DNA from: Agapanthus africanus
Lineage: Eukaryota; Streptophyta; Magnoliopsida; Asparagales; Amaryllidaceae
Direction of reading: 5' to 3'
Length of the DNA: 64,000 bases
NCBI GenBank assembly: GCA_030015575.1
Contig: CM057344.1
Location: 593,348,410 to 593,412,409, forward strand
Below the pieces are notes generated by a model. It had not been told where the DNA came from and searched no databases. It saw nothing but the letters and a program-made list of their open reading frames with translations. Position numbers and translations under genes: made by a program. Shown here piece after piece: positions 46,984 to 58,310 of this stretch. Every line of letters begins with the position of its first letter. Position 1 is the stretch's first letter.

Positions 46984-46996
46984 AATTGCCCCCCAT
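46984..46996 (-). other. Polypurine tract of Tat-M
   Basis: The minus strand reads ATGGGGGGCAATT directly before the LTR start TGTTGGGG. Confidence 0.8.
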
Positions 46997-47097
46997 CAAT
47001 AAATGCACACCACATATGTGGGTCGTGTGCATGAAATTGATGGATCTTCTTTCACGTGGAGGCGACTTGATTTGGTTCCTGCTTTTTGGGAAGCCGG

Positions 47098-47585
47098 CAC
47101 TGCCCTTTTTACGACATGGACGGTCGATTCTGCCCTTTTTGCGACTTGGACGGTCGTTGCTGCCCTTTTAGCGATGTGGACGGTCGATGCTGCCCTTTTA
47201 GCGACGTGGACGGTCGGTGCTGCCCTTTTAGCGACGTGGACGGTCGGTGCTGCCCTTTTAGCGACGTGGACGGTCGGTGCTGCCCTTTTAGCGACGTGGA
47301 CGGTCGGTGCTGCCCTTTTTGCGACTTGGACGGTCGGTGCTGCCCTTTTAGCGACGTGGACGGTCGGTTCTGCCCTTTTTGCGACGTGGACGGTCGATGC
47401 TGCCCTTTTAGCGACTTGGACGGTCGGTTCTGCCTTTTTTGCGACGTGGACGGTCGGTTCTGCCCTTTTAGCGACGTGGACGGTCGATGCTGCCCTTTTA
47501 GCGACGTGGACGGTCGGTGCTGCCCTTTTAGCGACGTGGACGGTCGGTTCTGCCATTTTAGCGACGTGGACGGTCGATGCTTGAT
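47098..47585. repeat. 30-bp minisatellite, about 16 copies
   Basis: The unit is tgccctttta-gcgacgtgga-cggtcggtgc, with single-base variants (ttttt for tttta, cttgg for cgtgg, gatgc or gttct at the end). As 30 is a multiple of three, frames stay open on both strands (ten-residue peptide repeats). It lies between integrase and the 3' LTR. Confidence 0.95.
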
Positions 47586-47679
47586 TTGACTTGCTCTGCT
47601 TCTCGCAATGTCAGGGGTAGACTTGACTTGCTCCGCTTCTTGCGGTGTCGGAGTGGAAGTTGACTTGTTGATTTTGATT

Positions 47680-48720
47680 TGGGTTGACATCAGCATCGCT
47701 ATACTGGAATATGGTACCAGGAGCGAATCATCATCTGTCATGGAGAGGATTTTGGGATTTTGGTTTTTGTTTGGCATCTGCATTGCTGCACTGGAATAAT
47801 GCCAGGAGCAACTCATCATTTGCCCCGAGAGAATTTGAAAATTGATGGCTTAGGAGGCAGGTTTAGATCCTTATCACCTAAGACTTTTCAATTTTATGGG
47901 CCGTGAGGGTCCCATAAAAGCATTTTCTCCCTGCGAGTCGAAAGGATCTCGTAGGCGTACTTTCTCCATAGGAGTCGTGGGGACTCCTAAGTGTGTTGCT
48001 CCTTTGTGAGTCGTAAGGATCTCACGCGGGAATTTTCTCCTCTCAAAGTCGAGAGGACTTTTAGAGTGCATTTCATCTTCTTTTCACGAGTTTGCGCCCT
48101 TTCAGGTTTTCACAAACTCGTCGGCAGTCCTGCTGTTTTTACTCACGGAGCCCTTTCGGGTTTTCCTCCGTGCCCATTTTGCTTGTGGACATACCCCCCC
48201 CTTTTTTTTTAGTGGGACTTTGAATGTGGTCTCACCGGTAGGACTTAGGAGAGATTGGGATTGTTTTACGCCCGTGGATTGTATACGGTTTTGCAGGATG
48301 TATGATCCAGACCGTAGGGCCAGAAAGATTTTAGGGATTTGTTGGCGTCTGCATCGCTGCACTGGAATGTGGTACCAGGAGCGACTCATCATTCGCCGTT
48401 GGGATATGGGATTTGGAATTTGGTTGGCGTCTGCATCGCTACACTAGAATATGATACCAGGAGCGACTCATCATTCGCCGTTTGGGGATTTGGAATTTGG
48501 TTGGCGTCTGTATCGCTACACTGGAATATGATACCAGGAGCGACTCATCATTCGCCGTTTGGGGACTTGGAATTTGGATCTTGTTTGGCATCAGTATTGC
48601 TGCACTGGAATAATGCCAGGAGCAACTCATCATTTGCCTTGGGAGGACTTGGGATTTGGGTTTTTGGTCGGCATCAGCACCGCTAACACTGAAGCGAAAT
48701 GCCAGGAGCGACTCATCATT
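47680..48720. repeat. About seven copies of an ~80-bp repeat
   Basis: Units share ggcgtctgcatcgctacac, tggaata, ccaggagcgactcatcatt and tgccgt blocks, near 47690, 47775, 48345, 48430, 48500, 48585 and 48670. They lie in two clusters on either side of the first copy of the 500-bp repeat. Confidence 0.85.
47844..48320. repeat. 500-bp direct repeat, copy 1
   Basis: Pairs with 48742-49248. It begins gatggcttaggag and ends gatccagaccgtaggg. It includes serial ~50-bp sub-blocks (tttctcc...gagtcgtnaggatc) and a run of C then T at 48190-48212. Confidence 0.85.
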
Positions 48721-48741
48721 TGCCGTTGCCCGTTGGGAAAC

Positions 48742-49248
48742 GATGGCTTAGGAGATAGGTTTGGGTCCCTACCACCCAAGGCTTTTCAATTTTATGGGCC
48801 GTGAGGGTCCCATAAAAGCATTTTCTCCCTACGAGTCGTAAGGATCCCGCAGGTGTATTTTCTCCTTAGGAATCGTGAGGATTCCTAAGTGTGTTGCTCC
48901 TTTGTGAGTCGTAAGGATCTCACGCAGGGGTTTTCTCCTCACAAAGTCGAGAGGACCTTGCGAGTGTATTTCATCTCTTTTCACGAGTTTGCGCCATTTC
49001 GGGTTTTCACAGCCTCGCCGGTAGTCCTGCTGTTTTTACTCACGGAGCCCTTTCGGGTTTTCATCCGTGCCCGTTTTGCTTGTGGACATACCGTTTATTT
49101 CTTCTTCTTTTTTTTCTTTTTTCTTTTTTTTTTGCCGCTGGTGGGACTTTAAAAGTAGTCTCACCGGCAGGATTTGGGAGAAATAGGGGTCATTTACGTC
49201 CGTGGATTGTATACGGTTTTGCAGGATGTCTGATCCAGACCGTAGGGC
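48742..49248. repeat. 500-bp direct repeat, copy 2
   Basis: Homologous to 47844-48320. The pyrimidine run is expanded to about 45 bases here (49093-49135). On the element strand it is a long purine tract. Confidence 0.85.
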
Positions 49249-49281
49249 TGATGTGCTCAATTCGCCTGCGACTTGGAGCAT

Positions 49282-52200
49282 TCATGTGTAGTATTTCTTG
49301 AGATATCGGCCATTGATGGGTGGCATGGGCCTTTCTCCCTCGGCACTTATTAATTGGTAGGATCCTCCGTCGAACACTTTCTCGATGACGTATGGTCCTT
49401 CCCAGTTCGGCTCGAATTTTTCCTTGGCATGTCGATTGGGGATGATCGGTCTTTTGAGGACCAACACCAATTCACCTTTCTTGAAAGCGCGGAGACGGGT
49501 TATCTTGTCATAGGCCCGTGACATTTGGGCTCAGTATAGCTCCAGATTTTGCTGTGCCGCGAGCCTCTTTTCTTCGAGGGCATCGAGTTCTTCAAGTCGA
49601 AGGAGCACGTTTTCCTCTTCTGTCAACTCATGCTGAACGGCCATTCTTAAGCTTGGAACTTCGACTTCGAGGGGGAGGACCGCCTCCACTCCGAAGAGCA
49701 ATGAGTATGGAGTGGACTGAGTTGGAGTACGGTGCGTGGTACGATATGCCCACAATGCCTCGTGAAGCTTGAGATTCCAGTCTCTCTTGTTGGCTGAAGC
49801 ATTTTTCCTCAGGAGCTTGCATAGAGTCTTATTGAAGGCTTCGGCTAGCCCATTGGCTCTTGGATTATAGATGGAGGAATATCTCCAGTCTATCTTGTGC
49901 TGAGTAGCGAACCTTGAGACATTGAAGCTCTTGAAAGAAGGCCCGTTGTCAGAAATGATTCTTCTTGGTGTACCGAAGCGGTATAGAATATTATGCTGGA
50001 AGAATATCAGAATATCCTTTGTCTTAACTTCTTTTAGCGGGACAGCTTCAGCCCATCTGGAGAAGTAGTCTGTCGCGGCCAGTATAAACCGGTGGCCTTT
50101 AGATAACGGAGGATCAATTGGGCCAACAATGTCAGTGCCCCAAACTTCGAAAGGCCACGATGCCACCGTAGGATGCAATGGACTGGGATGCTTGTGAATA
50201 AAATCACCGTGAATTTGGCAGATATAACATTTCTTTGCATGCTCTCCGCAATCTCGTATCATGGTGGGCCAGTAATACCCAAGCCGTTTGATTTGAAGTC
50301 GCATCTTGGGGCCAGACTGGTGAGCACCGCAAACGCCCGACTGGACATCTTTCATGACCTTTTGGGCTTCGGCCAATGACAGACACCTGAGCCAGAGTTA
50401 GTCATATGACCTGCGGTATAACGTGTCATTTACAAACACGTATCGGAGAGCTCTTTTCTTCAGCTGAATCCTCGTAGATTTTTCTTCGGGCAGCGTATCG
50501 TATCGGAGGTACTCTATGAAGGGTTCTCTCCAATCGGGCTCGTCTTGGATGATCGAAGCTTCTTCCGCAGGACTGCTCTTCTGTTCCGCGCTTTCCTCTT
50601 CTCGTAGAGAGACTGGGGGTAGAATTTGCCGGCTCCTGACTGTGATCAGAATTTCGTCCATGTCAGGATCAACCAGCTCCTTGGCTAAGCGAGCGAGTAC
50701 ATCAGCCTTTCCGTTCAACGCTCTAGGGACTCTCATTAGTTCAATATGAGTGAACCGTTTCATGAGTTCCACCACTCGACCTCTGTACCGAGCTAACTCG
50801 GGTTTGTATATCTTATAGTCGCCGCTTACTTGGTTGATGACGAGCTGGGATTCACCGTAGACTCATAGCCGACGGATTTCCATTTCTACGGCAAGCTCCA
50901 AACCAGCTATCAGAGCTTCATACTCAGCTTCATTGTTTGTCCGAGGCTCGGTGAGAGCAAAAGAACGCCGTAGGGTTCCCATTGATGGTGTGATGAACAC
51001 CAATCTTACCCCTGCTTTTACCTCCGGGACGCTTGATCTGCCGGAGCTTCTTATTGATGAGGCCCCATCGAAGTAGAGCTCCCAACATGGCTCATCTTCC
51101 TCGAGGTGCAGCACTTGCTCGTCGGGTAACTCACAATTTAGCGGCGACCCTTCTGGTATGGGATGAGCAGCGAGAAAGTCTGCAAGAGCTTGCCCTTTTA
51201 CTGCTTTCTGAGGAGTGAAAACTATGTCAAACTCAAGTAGCATGACAGCCCATCTTGCCATTCTGCCGGCTAGGCTTGCTTTGGTTATCAAGTGTTTGAG
51301 CGGGTCGACCTTGGAGATCAGCATAACCCGATGAGCGAGCAGATAGTGCCTTAGCTTCTTCACAGCAAATATCAGAGCCAGGCATTGCTTTTCGATTGGG
51401 GAGTAGTTGTGTTCCGCCCCGACTAGAGTTCGACTGAGGTAGTAGAGGGCATTTTCTTTTCCCTCCTCGTTATTCTGCGCAAGGAGCGCACCGAGTGATT
51501 CGTCCAGCGCGGCAGTGTAGAGAATCAGCGGTTTATTTGGAATGGGAGCGGCCAACACTGGAGGGTGCAACAAGTACTGTTTGATGCTTTCGAACGCTTC
51601 TTGACATTCGGCATCCCAGATAAAAGGAGCTCCTTTCTTCATGAGCTTTGAGAAGGGCCTACATCTCCCCGATAAATTTGAGATAAACCTCCTTATATAA
51701 GCAAGCTTGCCTTGAAAAGATCTTAGCTGCGTCAGACTTTTCGGAGGGGGCATCTCCATGATGGCCTTTATCTTTGATGGGTCAACTTCGATCCCTCGAT
51801 GCCGGACTATAAAACCCAGGAATTTTCCCGATGACACTCCAAAAGCGCACTTCAGAGGATTCATCTTCAGATCGTATTCCCTCAGTCTGGTGAGAACGGT
51901 CCTGAGATCTTGGATGTGGTCAGCCTTGGCTTTAGTTTTGAGGACCAGATCATCAACATAGCATTCGACGACTTTATGAATTAGGTCATCAAAGATATTA
52001 GTCATTGCCCTTTGATATGTAGCACCTGCGTTCTTCAGTCCGAACGGCATTACCTTGTAGCAATATATTCCGATCGGGGTTCGAAATGCTGTGTGCTTCT
52101 CATCCTCAGGCGACATCTTGATCTGATTATATCCAGACGAGCCATCCATAAAGGTGAACAGTTCATAATTTGAGGTGTCATCGACCATCATTTCCATGAC

Positions 52201-55200
52201 CGGTAGCGGGAAGCCGTCTTTAGGACATTCCTTATTGAGGTCCCTGAAATCGACACAAACTCGGATCTGTCCATTTTTCTTCTTCACTGGGACTATGCAT
52301 GCGATCCAGTCTGCATATTTCTCTTCTCTGATGAAGCCGGCATCGATGAGTTTCTTGGTTTCCTCGATGACCTTTTCTTCCAACTCCCTTCTCATTCTTC
52401 GAGGAGCTTGTTTGACTGGCTTAGCATCAGGAGATATAGCCAACTTATGTACGGCCACTTCAAGGGAAAGGCCAGGCATTTCTTTGTATGTCCACGCGAA
52501 GCAGTCGACGAACTCATGCAGCAGGGCAATTATCTGCGCTTTCATTTCCTCTGACAAGAGCGAGCTAATATAGGTCGGCCTTGGATTATCGGGCGTTCCT
52601 AAGTCGATCTCGGTTAGCTCGTCAAAGGCTGCTTGTCCGCCATCTTCGAGCTCTTGAGGAGCTTCTTCTGGCTCGGCTATTTCGTCATCATCATTTGATC
52701 TTTCGCTGGTCTCACCAACATGGATCATGTAGCACGCTTTGGAATCAGGTTGAATGTAGCCTATGCCCCGTCTATCTGGAATCCGTCCATCGATGAGTGC
52801 TCGGACCTGGGGCGGATACCATAGCCCTTCGTAAAACTTTGCTTCGGACTCCGTCTGATATAACCGGCATCCGCACTTCTTAAAGTATTCCCGCATCTCG
52901 GGCGCATAGTATCTGGGATTGAGGACGGCTCTTATGCCTCTCTCATATGGAAGGCACGCGACAGACAAATCGTCCGGGTGCGCAACGGGGTTTGACCCAT
53001 AAAACAGGATGCCCTTCTGTCCACTTTTCCTCCCGGGAACGTAGAAAGTTTTCAGCTGGTCTACGGTGGAGACTGACAACACATCGAGCTCTTTGCACAT
53101 CTGCTCTGGTACCCTTGTGACGGCTAGGGACCCTTCTGCGACTTCGAAGGTCTCTCGTAGTTTCGCTTGCTGCATGGGGGTCCGATCTGCACCGCTGTTG
53201 CACGACAGGTCCTCTTCCTCTGACTCTTCAGTGTCGCTGCCAAGATGAGGGCGGACATTACTGATAGATGGGGCTTCAGTGACAGATTCGTCTGTATCGC
53301 TGCCGAAACGAGGGCGAGTTTTAGGGAAGGACGGGCTTCCAGCGTCGGACTCGTCAGTGTCGCTACCGAAATGTGGGCGCACTTGGGCGTTTTTACTTTT
53401 GAAAGTGACAACCGGCGCAGATTTGCTTTTGGGTCTTGGGGCCGGTCTATCCTCAGTCAGTTGTGGCTTAGCATTTTGGTGGTTCATAAAGTACCGAGAA
53501 TCTTCATAGCGGACTTCATGCACACCGAACGGCTGGATGTCTCCGTCAATGCGTCTTTCTTCGCCATTTTTAGTATACTTCATGCATTGATGGAGAGTTG
53601 ACGGAATGATGCCATAATCGTGGAGCCATGGCCGCCCCAAGAGAATCTTATAAGACGTGTCGGCGTCGATCACGTATATCTTAGCTTCAGTTTGCAGATC
53701 CCCGAATTTGATTGGCAAAGCTATAGACCCCAGAACTTGCTGGCAATTTTGGTTGAAGCCTTGAATGACAATCCTTTCCCTTGACAGGTGTCGGACGTCC
53801 ATTGACAAACTCTTCAGAGTTCGCAAGTTCATGATGTTCACTGAGGACCCCGGATCAATCAATATGCGATTAATTCGATCTCCGTCGCTGTACCCGGTCA
53901 CGTAAAGTGGCCGATTATGCTCAGCCGTTCCCAGTAGCAAGTCTTCATCCTTAAATGTGACTGCGGCGGCATGCAAAGCGTGCTGGGCTTCTTTCATATT
54001 AATTTCCGCAAAGTGAGCCTGATACCGCTCGGGGTTTTGTAGAGCATGGATGAGAACATCTCTAAGCTCCTTAGATAGGACCAAGGCGTCGTAGATGCTC
54101 AGGAGAGACGGAAGCTTCCGGAGATGTGCCAAGACATTATAGTCCACCGAGGAAGGACTTATGTTTTCATCAGCCGGTTCTCTGCCATCTTCTTCATTAG
54201 CGACTTGTTTTTCCTTCCCTTTTGGGGCGTTGCCCTGATTTGGCGGTAGAGCCCTGCCGCTTCTGAGCCGGATTTGATTGGCTTTTGTGGCGAGCTCCTC
54301 ATCCTCTTCGGGAAAACAAAGCTCCTCTTCCGAGTCACTTCCAAGATGGATGGCGTAGCAGGTCACTACTGGGATCTCTTCATTGGAGTCTTCTTCTAAC
54401 TCCTCCAGAATTTCACCCGCTTGTACAGGGAAGAACTCCTTCAATTGAATCAATGTTCTTTTCTTTTGTTCATATTCTTCAAGAGAATCGATATATTTTT
54501 GAATGGTAGATCTCCCTGCAGACTCCTTTTCGCGCCGAGCCGCACTTTTCTTCTTCTTGAGTTTCTTGGATTTTGAGCGTGATAGAGCCGCATTGGCAGC
54601 TGGACTGGTAGGCTTCTTCTGTCCTTCCCATTCCATCCTGGGTTCTTTCTGAAGTAGCTTTATCATCTTCTTCATCTTATTAGACATGTGTGTACTCCAC
54701 GGAGGACGCGATGAGTCAGTTTCATTTGTCAGGGCAGCAGGTTCAGCTGTCTGCTCCCAGAAGGCTTCAACTTCCGTCTGTATAAAGTTAGCGGTTGCAA
54801 CTTGATTGTTCACCAACACGCTTTTGGACAGCTCGATCTGTCCATCCTTGTACTGCTTCTCGACCCAGTCCTTGAAGATATAGCAATCCTCGATCGCATG
54901 GCTCACTACTCGGTGGTACGGGCAATACAGAGGATGGTCGGTCATTTTTGCTTCTTGGGGTCTTTTCGACTCCGGCAATTGTAGGCCGTTGTTCAAGGCA
55001 TCTTTAAATATCTTACGGACCTTGTCCCTTCTGAAAGAGTAAACCTTGTTCTTTTTCTCCTCTAGGGTGGGCACATCTCCTCCCAGCAATGACTTTCGAG
55101 ACCGGTTAGTTTTGGATTCGCCCGCCCTTCGCTTTTCTTCATTTTCGGACGCATTGAAGACATTGGTACTGCTGGAACTCCCACTTCTACGATTGTCGTC

Positions 55201-57288
55201 CCGCTTGCTTTTCCAGGTTTTGTCTCTCTGAGAGTCCGGCGGGGACTCTTGCTTCGAGCGTTCCAGCATCTGGACTTTCTTGGTTAGCTCCTGAAATGTC
55301 TTGAGGCCCGCTGTACACAAGAATGGGACCATCCAATTGCTGAGGTTCCCAATAAGAAGGCTGACGGACTGGTCCTGCTCCAGCGGCGGTTCGCACTTGA
55401 CCGTGAGATTACGCCATCGGGCAATAAAGTCAGTGTTGCTTTCATTCCTCCCCGGCTTGGTCCTCACAAGGTCGGCAATGGAGATTTTATCACTGACGCT
55501 CATGAACCTTTGCCGGAACAGAGACTCCATTTGGGCAAAGGTAACGATGGACCCGTCTGGTATGCTCGCGTACCAGTCGAAAGCGACACCGGTCAGGCTG
55601 TTGACAAATTGACGAAGAAGGAGCACGTCATTGCCCCCTGTATTTCCGCACGATGTTTTGAAGTGGGTAACGTGCTGATTTGCATTCCCCGTTCCATCAA
55701 ATCTTCCGAACTTAGGAATGACGTAGCCGCTTGGGAACTCAATCAGATCGTACTGCGCGGGGTATGGCCGCCCACTACTGCCGATTTCTTTCTGAGCTTC
55801 AGCTTCGGCCACCAATGTTTTAACCTTGCTGGTGACCAAATCCATTATCCGATCCTGTGTTAGCGGGATAGTGCTATCTGGGGCCAAGGCGTCCCCAGAA
55901 GCGGAGTGTGGCCGGCTTTCATGTGGCTCGACCAGTCTTGGACCCGAAGGAACAGGCATTGGCTGCCTCGGATTGTCATCACCCGGCTGATTACCAGCGG
56001 CTTGTGCTTGATTAGGAGGCGCTCGAGCAATTTGAGCCGTAAGCTGCATCACCACGTTCGTTAAGTCGTCTATCTTCGAATAGAGCTTGGCCATCTCTTT
56101 ATCTTTGCTCCTGAGCTGTTTTCGAAGCTCTTGAAGCAGCTCTTGCTCCGCGGTCCTGGGGCGGAAAGTCGGCTCTTCCTCGCTGTCCGAGCTTGACTCT
56201 GCATGGACCGAGGGGTCTTTCTGCCTATCATCCTCATCGAGAGGGTTTTCTTCATCTAGCGGGGGCGGCTGTTCCTGGGCGGCGGCAACCACATTCAGGC
56301 TAGATTGGGCTTGGGATGTGGTGGCCCCGTCCTTGCTTTTGCTGCGAAGGTTGTCGCTGGGGCGCCCGCCCGCCATATAGACTGTATGGATGATATATCC
56401 GGCCGTCTTTCTATCATTGGCAGCTGATTTCATGGATTGCTGTCTTGACCCCCTTGTTTCGGTAGCTGGTAGTCGATTGAAGGCGGCTGGCCTAACGAGG
56501 TTCTTAAATGGTGCTGGCGCATCTTTTCTGGGTTTTCCCCGCTGCTTTCGTGCGGCACAAAGCGCTTGATAGACTCTTGATGAGACAGTGTCATACTTCT
56601 TCCGTTGGGGCCGGGACACGTCTCTTTGTGGCACTGTTCGGACCGCTGTCTTCTTGATTCTGGCGGTCATGGCGTTTTTCTGAACCCACTTCAGAGGCTC
56701 GAAGGAATTGCTGATTCTTACGTCCGACTCAGCCGTCGTCGCGGGGAAACCCTGCACTTGGAACTTCACATGGTTCCATTTGGCCGAAGCCTTGGCCCTC
56801 TTGTTGGCTCGATACCTGAGCCGCTTCTGCCTTAACTTTTCTGTTCTAAGCACCTGGCAGACTTCAACTCTTTGGGAAGACGTCGCAGACCGGGCGATGG
56901 AAGGCCTTGGAGATACGCTCGATTGTGCATTTGTTGGAGTAATCGCGTGAGCTCGTCCGCAACATTGGATGTTGCCCTTTGTACCGGAGTTCTTGCCCCC
57001 CGCTGGAGCACCAGAGAATCGTTCAGATACAGTCTTAAGTTTCGGTTGTGGTGCCTTGGCGATCACGACATTCGGCCTCTTGCCCCGTGAGACCGGCTTG
57101 GCCACCTGTTCCGCTGGGATCTCCGCCAGATGAGCGCTTCCGGCAGGGTAGATGATGACAGAGCCAAACTGGCGGGGCGGTTCCTCCCATTGTCGACTGA
57201 GGCTTGCGGGGAGAACCACCCGAGCGTTGATCTTGACCACGTACGGAATCGGGGTCACGTTGGAAGCTAAATTCGTCTGGGGAGACAT
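49282..57288 (-). pseudogene. gag-pol: Tat-M leader-gag-pol, 2669 codons with three in-frame stops
   Basis: One frame runs from the ATG at 57288 to 49282, broken only by TGA (50865-50863), TAA (50400-50398) and TGA (49533-49531). Domains by residue: leader 1-310 (ends HTVYMAGG), acidic region and short coiled coil (380-420), gag 515-680, knuckle C789-x2-H792-x4-H797-x4-C802. Protease has DPGSS at 1145 and ILLGRPW at 1215. Three acidic GSDT[DE]ES repeats lie at 1304-1358. Reverse transcriptase has YVDD at 1777. The Ty3-type RNase H (1915-2040) lacks the usual first Asp. An archaeal-type RNase H follows, with FDGAS at 2073 and NNEAEYEAL at 2118, and the third acidic position, just after the first stop, reads GES. 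Integrase (about 50450-49530) shows Asp in GTDIVGP, Asp in SDNGPSF and Glu in NGLAEAF. The C-terminal tail after the third stop has no chromodomain. Confidence 0.92.
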
Positions 57289-57307
57289 TGTCGTCGAAGG
57301 TTGATTG

Positions 57308-57344
57308 CTGCACGAAAAAGAAGAAAAAAAACATCATTTCAGTA
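57308..57344 (-). promoter_or_regulatory. Candidate branch point plus 3' splice site before the Tat-M gag start
   Basis: On the minus strand TACTGAA (57344-57338), a T-rich tract, and CGTGCAG ending at 57308. The ATG follows 19 bases later. Same layout as in Tat-L and Tat-R. Confidence 0.45.
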
Positions 57345-57413
57345 TAAGCAATCGATATGTATATTGATTGAGTTCGCATGAACGTTTAACCCGAAATATG
57401 GGAGGAGAGATTG

Positions 57414-57435
57414 GTCCCACCGGGCGTGCCAGAAT
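57414..57435 (-). other. Primer binding site of Tat-M
   Basis: The minus strand reads TTCTGGCACGCCCGGTGGGA next to the LTR end, matching Tat-R over the whole stretch. Confidence 0.75.
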
Positions 57436-57436
57436 C

Positions 57437-58239
57437 TGTAGGGTGATTTTCGTCACCCCATTGAGATGGGAATACGCGCGCGCTTGTCAGGCGTACTACA
57501 GATTCTCCCTGTCTAGGGTAGGCGGGGGTTTAATGATTGTGGGGATCCGAATCTCCGGCAGCCGCGGACTAAGCTGCCGTTAATTACCCCTCGCCTTTGG
57601 AGCGAAGGAACCTCCGATTGACGGGTTAAACTGGTCATGCGAACTCGATGTGCAGTGTACATGTGTTTTGTTTTGAAAGGGGAGTTTTGGATATATCGGG
57701 AGCCACGCAGAGTTTTTACGGGGGTCCCGCTACCCGGATAGCGGGCTGGGGGTCAAGGGGGCTAGCAGCCCCCTTGCGGGGTTCGGGGCAGCGCCCCGGC
57801 CCGAAATTTTTTTTGGAGGGGGAGAATGTGGCGGAGTATGTGTATGTGTACATTTGTATACAAATGTATATGTATATGTATGTACATAAAAAGAGGGGGA
57901 AAAGGCATCCAAGGGATGCGTGGGGCCAGCGCCTTGAGCGCTGTGCGCTTAGGTGCTGTGCGCTCAGGCGCAAGCGCGCCACGTGTCGGCACGTGGGCGC
58001 TTTGCGCAAGAGCGCTGCGCGTAGGTGCGCAGGTGCGCGCGCGCCACGTGTCGGCACGTGGGCGCTTTGCGCAAGAGCGCTGCGCGCAGGTGCGCAAGCG
58101 CGCGCGCGCCACGTGTCGGCACGCGGGCGCTTTGCGCACTTGCGCAAGCGCGCAGGTGCGCAAGCGCGCGCGCCACGTGTCGGCACGCGGGCGCTTTGCG
58201 CACTTGCGCTGCGCGCTGGAGCGCAAGCGCGCGCGCCAC
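57437..58239 (-). repeat. 5' LTR of Tat-M, truncated by Tat-R (803 bp kept)
   Basis: Its start is identical in kind to the 3' LTR (TGTAGGGTG on the plus strand). It breaks at 58239, inside a CCACGTG motif of the G-box array. The remaining ~750 bp of this LTR should lie beyond the window after the Tat-R 3' LTR, preceded by the duplicated target GCCAC. Confidence 0.9.
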
Positions 58240-58310
58240 TGTTCCCACCAAAAATTTCTGCGCAAAAGAGTCCAAGGTATCAAATGGCAGCGATACGCTT
58301 AAGGAAATAC

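Larger units (their letters stand above)
45432..58239 (-). mobile_element. Tat-M: nearly complete Ty3/gypsy Tat-lineage element
   Basis: Minus-strand order: 5' LTR (58239 to 57437, upstream part cut off by Tat-R), primer site, a single long leader-gag-protease-RT-RNase H-archaeal-type RNase H-integrase frame, a repeat-rich 3' region, polypurine tract, 3' LTR (46983 to 45432). The second RNase H domain marks the Tat lineage. The left flank is ATCTA (45427-45431), and the same five bases are expected past the distal end of the 5' LTR, beyond the window. The retained 5' LTR part lacks the upstream promoter region, so the copy is cut off from its own promoter. Confidence 0.92.

Noticed and set aside
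46996..47819. Ten-residue peptide repeats on both strands
   Set aside because: The 30-bp repeat keeps every frame free of stops. No start context or homologous protein is recognised, and the position is the element's 3' untranslated region.
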